The notes under the pieces were generated by a model, which worked only from the letters and a program-made list of their open reading frames with translations, did no database searches and had not been told where the DNA came from. Positions 60,047-64,000 of a stretch of 64,000 bases of DNA are shown here, in pieces (position 1 is the stretch's first letter; each line of letters opens with the position of its first letter). The position numbers and the translations under genes were made by a program. This DNA is from CAVZYN01 sp963779515 (GTDB lineage: Bacteria > Pseudomonadota > Alphaproteobacteria > Rhizobiales > Hyphomicrobiaceae): assembly GCA_963779515.1 (NCBI GenBank), contig CAVZYN010000002.1:744001-808000 (forward strand), given 5' to 3'.

Positions 60047-60185
60047 TGCAGGCGCGTCTCCAGCTCGTGCGCGATGGGCTGTCATGCGCCCCGGGAAGAG
60101 TCTTTTCAACTATATGGCCTCAAGCGTATCGCGGAAAATAATAACATGTGCTCAGGTGAATTACGAAAAGCTATGAGGTCGCACC

Positions 60186-61181
60186 ATGCCCGGCAGTCTC
60201 CGAGACATCAGCCTGTTCGTGGCGGTGTATGAGGCGCGATCATTCACCGCGGCGGCCGCGCGCGAGAACGCCACGCAGTCGGGCGTGTCGCAGCATGTGC
60301 GCAAACTCGAAGAGAGCCTGGATGTGCGCCTTTTTACCCGCGACAAGGGCGTGGTCGCGCCGACGCCAGCGGGCGACACCTATTACCAGCATTGCATTGA
60401 CGTGCTGAGGGCGCACGAGGCGGCGCGGAGAAGCGTGACGGGTTATGCCAAGGGGTTCGAAGGCGAGATCGTCGTCGGGCTGATGCCGACAATGACGCGC
60501 TGCGTGCTGGCGCCGGTGCTGACGCGATTTATCGCGGCGAACCCCAACGTGTCCGTCCGTGTCGTGGAGGGCTATAGCGCCGCGCTGACGCAGCAGCTGC
60601 TCGCGGGCGAATTGGATTTCGCGATTGTACCGGCGTTCGCTGGCGCGCCGGGCTTGCGCAGCCGTTTGTTCCTGCGGACGCCGGAAGTGCTCGTTGCCGC
60701 GCCATCGACGTCGCGGATGCATCTTGCAGGCGTCAAACTCGGGGCGGCCGGACCGCTGAAGCTGGTGGTGCCTGCGCGGTCCAATACGCGGCGCAAGACG
60801 ATCGAGACCTATTGCGGGGCGAATGGCATCCGCATCGATCAGATGGTCGAACTCGATTCGATGATGGCGACGCTCGACATGGTGCAGCGGAGCGATTGGG
60901 TGACGATTTTGCCCGGCATCATGATGGCGATCGATGTGCCCGGCCAGGACGGGCCGGGTTTGATCGTCAACCCGCTGAAAGATCCGGATCTGACGCTGGA
61001 TCTCGTGCAGATCGAGCCGTCGCGGCGGCCGATGAGTGCGATCGCGCAAGCATTCTGCGATGCGCTCGAGGCGGAATCGCAGACGCTCAACGCGCGCTGG
61101 GACTCGGACAAGGCCATGGCGGTTGCCGCGCCGAGCGCACGGACCAAGGTCCCGACCGCGAAGCGCAAGGCCGTCGGCTAA
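60186..61181 (+). CDS. LysR-family transcriptional regulator
   Basis: 331 residues. The HTH lies at SLFVAVYEARSFTAAAAREN and TQSGVSQHVRKLEESLDVRL. The substrate-binding domain starts around residue 92 (EGEIVVGLMPTMTRCVLAPV) with GELDFAIVPAFAG and SDWVTILPGIMMAID. The C-terminal 30 residues are basic and Ala-rich. Divergent from the flavin reductase/dehydrogenase operon (139 bp between starts), which it probably regulates. Its stop overlaps the stop of the convergent M48 protease gene by 3 bp. Confidence 0.92.
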   Translation: MPGSLRDISLFVAVYEARSFTAAAARENATQSGVSQHVRKLEESLDVRLFTRDKGVVAPTPAGDTYYQHCIDVLRAHEAARRSVTGYAKGFEGEIVVGLMPTMTRCVLAPVLTRFIAANPNVSVRVVEGYSAALTQQLLAGELDFAIVPAFAGAPGLRSRLFLRTPEVLVAAPSTSRMHLAGVKLGAAGPLKLVVPARSNTRRKTIETYCGANGIRIDQMVELDSMMATLDMVQRSDWVTILPGIMMAIDVPGQDGPGLIVNPLKDPDLTLDLVQIEPSRRPMSAIAQAFCDALEAESQTLNARWDSDKAMAVAAPSARTKVPTAKRKAVG

Positions 61182-62374
61182 CGTGCGGGTGCGGCGGGCG
61201 GCGCCGGCGCGGCCGGGCCGCAGGCCGTTCGCAGTGCCTGCCAATCGGCGGCATCGAGCGCGGGCGTTGCGGGATACGCCGGCTCCTGTTTCATCCGTGC
61301 GACGCGCTCGCTGGTCGCGGGATGGGAGCGGAAGATATCGAACACGACGGAGGGCTGGACGCGCTTCTTTTCCACGTCTGGCTTTTGATCAGCGCCAGTG
61401 GGGTTGGATGGGGGGGTGGATGGAGGTTTGGTTTTGGACTCGGGTTCCTGACCGCGCATGCGCTCGAAGAAGTCGGTGAGCCCTTTGAGTGCGATGCCGG
61501 AGCCTTTCAGCAGCCGGATCGCCTGTTCGTCAGCCTCGCGCTCGGAGGCGCGGGTATAGTCCATCTGGGCGATGAAAATGCCAGCGTTTCCCAGCGTTCC
61601 TGGCGAGCCGGTGAAGATCATTTGCGCGGCCGCCATCAGGCCGATGCCGCGCACGAGGCCTGCTTCCGGGTGCAGTTCGATGGTGTGCCCGATTTCATGC
61701 GCGAGGACGCCGGCGACTTCGTCCGGCGAGGCGGCTTTCTGGATGAGGGCACGTGTGACGATGACTTGGCCGCCAGGTGCTGCGAACGCGTTGACGAGAT
61801 CCCAGTCGACGATCCGCACGTTGGGCCGCTTGGGAAATCCCGCCATTGCGAGGCGATCGATGAGGCGATCCATGGCGGCGCGGCTGCCGGCCGTATCGCA
61901 GACGCGCTTGCCGCGCGTCATTTGTGTGATGACTTGCTGGCCGAGGAGGGCGCGCGAGCGCTCGGGCAGGAGTTTGGCGATCGACTGGGCCGGATGCAGA
62001 TCGAACATGGCGACCGCCGCGTAGGCGCCAAGCATCAGCATCGGAATGGGCAGGAGGCGTGCGACATTGCCCCAGCGTTCGCGGCCAGCGCCGAGATGCG
62101 GCGCGCGTGCCAGCAGCTTGGCGGCAAACACCGGATCCTCGACATGCAGCGTGGTCGAGGCATGTTGCGCGGGCCGCAGCAACACATCGTGGGATTTCGC
62201 CGACAGGCCGACGCCGGATCGCAATGCCGCATAAGGCCACGACTGCTTGCCACCATTGGCATCGGAGATCTGCACACCCTTGGCGCCGAGCACGGCATCG
62301 GCGGGAATGGCGGCGGCTGTGCGGCCATCGCTGTAGCGGGCGGGAAAAATCGCATGGGAGTTGTCAGAAGGCAT
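61178..62374 (-). CDS. M48-family membrane zinc metalloprotease
   Basis: 398 residues from ATG 62374 (62380 also possible), overlapping the upstream YjgN-like gene by 11 bp. A transmembrane segment lies at LLPIPMLMLGAYAAVAMFDL. The protease domain has the zinc motif VLAHEIGHTIELHPE (HExxH) and the third ligand in SEREADEQAIRLLKGSG. A Pro/Lys-rich linker leads to HPATSERVARM. M48 enzymes such as BepA/LoiP do protein quality control in the envelope. The C-terminal 30 residues are Ala/Pro-rich. Coupled to YjgN. Confidence 0.91.
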   Translation of the reverse strand: MPSDNSHAIFPARYSDGRTAAAIPADAVLGAKGVQISDANGGKQSWPYAALRSGVGLSAKSHDVLLRPAQHASTTLHVEDPVFAAKLLARAPHLGAGRERWGNVARLLPIPMLMLGAYAAVAMFDLHPAQSIAKLLPERSRALLGQQVITQMTRGKRVCDTAGSRAAMDRLIDRLAMAGFPKRPNVRIVDWDLVNAFAAPGGQVIVTRALIQKAASPDEVAGVLAHEIGHTIELHPEAGLVRGIGLMAAAQMIFTGSPGTLGNAGIFIAQMDYTRASEREADEQAIRLLKGSGIALKGLTDFFERMRGQEPESKTKPPSTPPSNPTGADQKPDVEKKRVQPSVVFDIFRSHPATSERVARMKQEPAYPATPALDAADWQALRTACGPAAPAPPAAPAR

Positions 62375-63515
62375 CGACATCGAAGGCCGTCGCAAGGCCT
62401 TCCCCCATTTCGTTGGCGACGCGCGTGTTCTGGCCGATCGCGGCGGCGTCGATCGGACCATCGAGTGCCAGATGATCGATGTAGTAATTCCACGATCTGG
62501 CTTCGGCGACGGGCCTGAGCGCGCCGAGCGTGAAATACGAAATGACATAGTTCGAGACGAACAGCCACATCAGGCCGCCAGCGCCCGCCGTCAGCTTGAA
62601 CGGCACGCCATCGAGCTTTGTCGAACGCGCGAAGTGATTGTAGAGGCTCGCGCGGTACCACGCCGAAATGATCGACCAGATGATCAGTGCGCCAAACATG
62701 AGGCCGAGAATCTTCAAGACGTCGGGTGGCTGCACTTGCAGGTTCGGGGGCTGCCCAAGCCGTATTTCGGCAAGTCCGACAATAGCGAGGATGGCGCCGA
62801 TCAGGACGGAGAGCAAGACGACTGTGCCAAACCACAGGACGGCATAGCGGCCATAGAGGCCGCCAACTTTACCATCGTACGTCAGGCGCCGGTCGCCAAG
62901 TTCGGTCTCGTTGGTGAGAATCGACTGCAGATAGTTGGCCCGCCATGGCCCGATCCAGCCGAGTGTCATCGGGTAGAGCAGCGTCGTGATGAAACTGACG
63001 AAAGCATAGCGGCGCGGTGCGCCCGTCATCGAGCCGCGGATGCCGCGCCAGGCCGTGCGTGAGAGGCGATAGCGCCGCGCGCGATAGGTGCCGAGAGCGA
63101 CGAAGATGAAGACGATGAGGTAAAGCAGCAGTTGCACCGCGCCAGCCCCGCGCTCTCCAAGGACGAGAGCGGCGGCGAGGCCGAGGAGGAGCATCGGCAT
63201 CAGCACGAGGCCGGCGACCAGCAAGAAGCCCTTGCACATCTCGCCGCCGGTGCCGGTGTAGGCGAGCGGCTGGCCATCGAGGCGGATCGCCGACCAGATG
63301 CGGCGGCGGACTTCGGTGCGGCCCCAGAATGAGTAAAGCCCAAGTGTCAGGATCGTCATTGCCAGATTGAAGACGCCGAGCCCCGCGAGCCGCCACGTCG
63401 GCCCGTGCCATTGGATCGATAGCGGATGGCGGCTGGTGACGCCCTCCGCTGAAGAGGTGCCCGCGGCGGAGGGCCGGGCCCAAGGTGATGGGATCGCTAT
63501 GTCTTCGCTCGTCAT
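62364..63515 (-). CDS. YjgN-family (DUF898) membrane protein
   Basis: 383 residues from ATG 63515; longer in-frame starts (63623, 63644) would run into the divergent gene. It has about eight transmembrane helices in DUF898 repeats: FNLAMTILTLGLYSFWGRTE, RRIWSAIRLDGQPLAYTGTG, FLLVAGLVLMPMLLLGLAAA, LGTYRARRYRLSRTAWRGIR, then YPMTLGWIGPWRANYLQS. The gene precedes and overlaps the M48 protease gene; this YjgN-M48 pair recurs in alphaproteobacteria. Function unknown. Confidence 0.88.
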   Translation of the reverse strand: MTSEDIAIPSPWARPSAAGTSSAEGVTSRHPLSIQWHGPTWRLAGLGVFNLAMTILTLGLYSFWGRTEVRRRIWSAIRLDGQPLAYTGTGGEMCKGFLLVAGLVLMPMLLLGLAAALVLGERGAGAVQLLLYLIVFIFVALGTYRARRYRLSRTAWRGIRGSMTGAPRRYAFVSFITTLLYPMTLGWIGPWRANYLQSILTNETELGDRRLTYDGKVGGLYGRYAVLWFGTVVLLSVLIGAILAIVGLAEIRLGQPPNLQVQPPDVLKILGLMFGALIIWSIISAWYRASLYNHFARSTKLDGVPFKLTAGAGGLMWLFVSNYVISYFTLGALRPVAEARSWNYYIDHLALDGPIDAAAIGQNTRVANEMGEGLATAFDVDAF

Positions 63516-63621
63516 CGGTGCCGCCGTCGCGATGCTCAGCCAGTGTGTGTGTGCATCATGGCCCGGCGGCGATCCGAGGTCTACCTCTTGCGGATGCGCG
63601 GGATCCGTATGAGAACGGCTC

Positions 63622-64000
63622 ATGCCGCGCGACATTGCCTTCATTCCGTCCATATACAACGACCTCTCCGCCACGGAGGCACAGGTTTGGGCGCTGTTGG
63701 CGGGCGGGGCGCAAAGTGGGCGCGCGCCGCTTCACACGCCCGTTCTTGCGAGCATCGGTATCGATGGCGCGCCGCAAGCGCGCACCGTCGTCTTGCGCGC
63801 CGTGGATCGATCCCTGCGCCAGCTGCGCATCCATACGGATCGGCGCTCCACCAAATTCGCCGAATTACAGCGTGATCCACGCGCTACGCTGCTCGGCTAC
63901 GACGCCGCCGAGAAATTTCAGGTGCGTCTGAGCGGGGTTGTTTCTTTACATACTGGCGATGCGCTGGCGCGGTCGGCGTGGGCCAGTGCGACGCCGTCGA
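63622..64000 (+). CDS. Pyridoxamine 5'-phosphate oxidase-family protein, cut by window edge
   Basis: ATG 63622 opens a frame that runs to the window end (126 residues seen). It shows the FMN-binding split-barrel pattern: LASIGIDGAPQARTVVLRAV, LRIHTDRRSTKFAELQRDPR, ATLLGYDAAEKFQVRLSGVV. This is the PNPOx-like branch (ALR-type), not necessarily true PdxH. The C-terminus lies outside. Divergent from the YjgN/M48 operon. Confidence 0.85.
   Translation, partial: MPRDIAFIPSIYNDLSATEAQVWALLAGGAQSGRAPLHTPVLASIGIDGAPQARTVVLRAVDRSLRQLRIHTDRRSTKFAELQRDPRATLLGYDAAEKFQVRLSGVVSLHTGDALARSAWASATPS

Noticed and set aside
60812..62518. 568-residue open frame on the + strand across the LysR C-terminus and opposite the M48 protease
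   Set aside because: Composition is atypical (Arg/Gly/Ala/His-rich), it runs out of frame with LysR and antisense to a certain M48 gene; no domain is seen.

Overview
The window is GC-rich chromosomal DNA of an alphaproteobacterium, most likely of the order Hyphomicrobiales (Rhizobiales). Pointers are an IalB-type secreted protein, a hspQ gene, bactofilin, DUF1127-like mini-proteins, a TRAP-T system behind an FCD-GntR regulator, and two short intergenic palindromes of the kind scattered through rhizobial genomes. Species cannot be named from the sequence alone.

Layout. 1-3.5 kb: GntR regulator (cut by the window edge) divergent from a complete TRAP transporter (dctP-dctQ-dctM). 3.5-4.2 kb: tRNA-Gln(UUG), tRNA-Pro(CGG) and a mini secreted protein. 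4.4-10.1 kb: housekeeping and envelope genes (metallo-hydrolase, DUF1499, class III aminotransferase, DUF815 ATPase, YkuD-type protein, bactofilin). 10.4-11.9 kb: damaged IS1380-type element. 12-17.5 kb: rnd and aspS, then a two-gene unit (zeta-toxin-like kinase plus a possible HEPN/AbiU2-like protein) and a broken methyltransferase. 17.5-25 kb: HAD phosphatase, SDR, three mini-proteins, acyl-CoA synthetase with methyltransferase, a DMT permease, an outer-membrane-like protein and hspQ. 25-32.3 kb: IalB, a frameshifted YejA-like binding protein, a serralysin-type RTX protease and two DMT permeases (one frameshifted). 32.3-39.7 kb: EF-hand protein, UraD-UraH fusion and a Tat-exported metallo-hydrolase, divergent from a Liv-type ABC operon whose two permeases are fused.

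39.9-48.6 kb is a carotenoid locus. crtE-crtZ run rightward and crtY-crtI-crtB run leftward, meeting around a secreted TPR/ClpP-like protein. The enzymes suffice for FPP to GGPP, phytoene, lycopene, beta-carotene and zeaxanthin; no ketolase or glycosyltransferase is visible. A cupin and an amine-oxidase-like flavoprotein lie upstream of crtY on the same strand. 48.7-51.1 kb holds two tandem paralogous exported glucosaminidase-like proteins. 51.4-55.6 kb: DUF1963, carboxymuconolactone-decarboxylase-like and maiA-like genes, then a TetR / SnoaL-like / DUF4336 operon with a perfect palindromic operator. 56-58.3 kb: an IS91-type transposase coupled to a tyrosine recombinase. 58.5-64 kb: Gfo/Idh dehydrogenase, flavin reductase, LysR regulator, M48 protease with a YjgN/DUF898 membrane protein, and the start of a pyridoxamine-phosphate-oxidase-like gene.

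Three genes (16875-17537, 26349-28209, 30221-31184) carry one- or two-base indels in otherwise well-conserved reading frames. They are either young pseudogenes or sequencing errors, and this affects the reading of those loci. The least conventional items are the kinase/HEPN-like gene pair, the TPR-ClpP protein embedded between the crt operons, and the TetR/SnoaL/DUF4336 operon.
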